Below are positions 6,226 through 6,562 of a stretch of DNA of 6,562 nucleotides, in pieces; position 1 is the stretch's first letter, and every line of letters begins with the position of its first letter. The position numbers were made by a program, and so were the translations under genes. Under the pieces are notes generated by a model. The model was not told the origin of the DNA. It made no database searches and saw nothing but the letters and a program-made list of their open reading frames with translations. The DNA lies in the NCBI GenBank assembly GCA_027485365.1, contig JAIXRD010000302.1, positions 1 through 6,562 on the forward strand, read 5' to 3'. The stretch comes from Cryomorphaceae bacterium (GTDB lineage Bacteria; Bacteroidota; Bacteroidia; Flavobacteriales_D; Crocinitomicaceae).

Positions 6226-6562
6226 TATAAAATCTCCCAAAGAAATAGTCCTTTAGCAGGGACCGATAAAGCTGCCTCTTGGCGGCTTTTTTTTGCTAGA
6301 ATTATTGGAATTTCTTCTGGCGAAATATTCCCGATGCCAACCTCCATTAATGTACCCACCATGGCTCTCACCATGTTGCGCAAAAACCGGTTTGCACTTA
6401 CTTCAAAAACATAGCCATCATTCGTCTCTTTCCATGAAGCATTAAAAACCTCGCATAGGGTAGTTTTTACGTCGGTATCCCCTTTGGCAAAGGAGGCGAA
6501 ATCCAGGTGTCCGATTAAATGGGTGCACGCTGTGTTCATTGCCTCTACCGATAGAGGCCGAT
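6222..6562 (-). CDS. truA: tRNA pseudouridine synthase A, C-terminal part (5' partial)
   Basis: TruA isomerises uridines at positions 38-40 in the anticodon arm of many tRNAs to pseudouridine. Only the C-terminal 113 or so codons are in the window; the frame continues to the right edge, so the catalytic Asp in the N-terminal half is not visible. The match rests on RPLSVEAMNTACTHLIGHLDFASFAKGDTDVKT, on FEVSANRFLRNMVRAMVGTLMEVG, which is the strongly conserved TruA core, and on the ending ALSVPAKGLFLWEILY. The internal Met at 6539 is not the start, because the residues before it (RPLSVEA) also fit the family. Its stop codon shares TTAA with the convergent TonB-plug gene, and its coding strand lies opposite that gene's terminator. 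Confidence 0.95.
   Translation of the reverse strand, partial: RPLSVEAMNTACTHLIGHLDFASFAKGDTDVKTTLCEVFNASWKETNDGYVFEVSANRFLRNMVRAMVGTLMEVGIGNISPEEIPIILAKKSRQEAALSVPAKGLFLWEILY
6268..6294 (+). terminator. Intrinsic terminator of the MORN/fabD/TonB-plug operon, inside truA
   Basis: GCTGCC (6271-6276) and GGCGGC (6281-6286) form a stem with a TCTT loop. The stem is extended by three A-T pairs from AAA at 6268-6270, and eight T follow at 6287-6294. All pairs form in plus-strand RNA, with one G-U wobble, while minus-strand RNA has a C-A mismatch there and only a short T run. The direction therefore fits the plus-strand operon, whose last stop is about 43 bases upstream. The element is antisense to truA codons for KKSRQEAAL. 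Confidence 0.75.

Overview
The window reads as a compact, AT-leaning piece of chromosome from a Bacteroidota bacterium, most likely Flavobacteriales. Four things support this. It contains a DUF3127 protein, a family typical of the phylum. It contains a pair of amidohydrolases of a type common in marine and freshwater Flavobacteriia. All three complete exported proteins have signal peptides ending in Ala|Gln. Shine-Dalgarno sites are absent, and TAnnTTTG-like promoter elements occur instead. No mobile element, CRISPR array, tRNA or rRNA was seen, and about 97% of the window is coding.

Layout from left to right. (1) A plus-strand pair of amidohydrolases (left edge to 1066, then 1068-2348) is separated by one base. 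The first keeps the metal-binding residues visible in this part of the protein. The second has the same fold signatures but has lost most of them. (2) A minus-strand pair follows: a flavin reductase family protein (3655-2762) and, 9 bases downstream, a DUF3127 protein (2752-2345) with an SSB-like acidic tail ending DDLPF. (3) A short divergent intergenic region (3656-3740) separates this pair from a plus-strand run. That run is an exported MORN/YwqK-repeat protein (3741-4583), fabD (4596-5480) and an exported carboxypeptidase-regulatory plus TonB-plug protein without a beta-barrel (5527-6225). (4) The C-terminal part of truA lies on the minus strand at the right edge (6562-6222) and continues outside the window.

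The two convergent junctions (2345-2348 and 6222-6225) are built identically: the two stop codons share the tetranucleotide TTAA. Termination signals therefore have to lie inside the opposing coding sequence. A good intrinsic terminator for the fabD/TonB-plug run is found inside truA (6268-6294), and a weaker candidate for the DUF3127 gene lies inside the second amidohydrolase (2298-2320).

Functionally this is mostly ordinary housekeeping (fatty acid synthesis, tRNA modification) mixed with envelope and exported proteins. I see no evidence of a complete new defence, mobile or biosynthetic system. The points most worth a second look are the amidohydrolase with lost metal ligands beside an apparently active one, the barrel-less TonB plug protein that retains a TonB-box-like segment, and the SSB-like tail on the DUF3127 protein.
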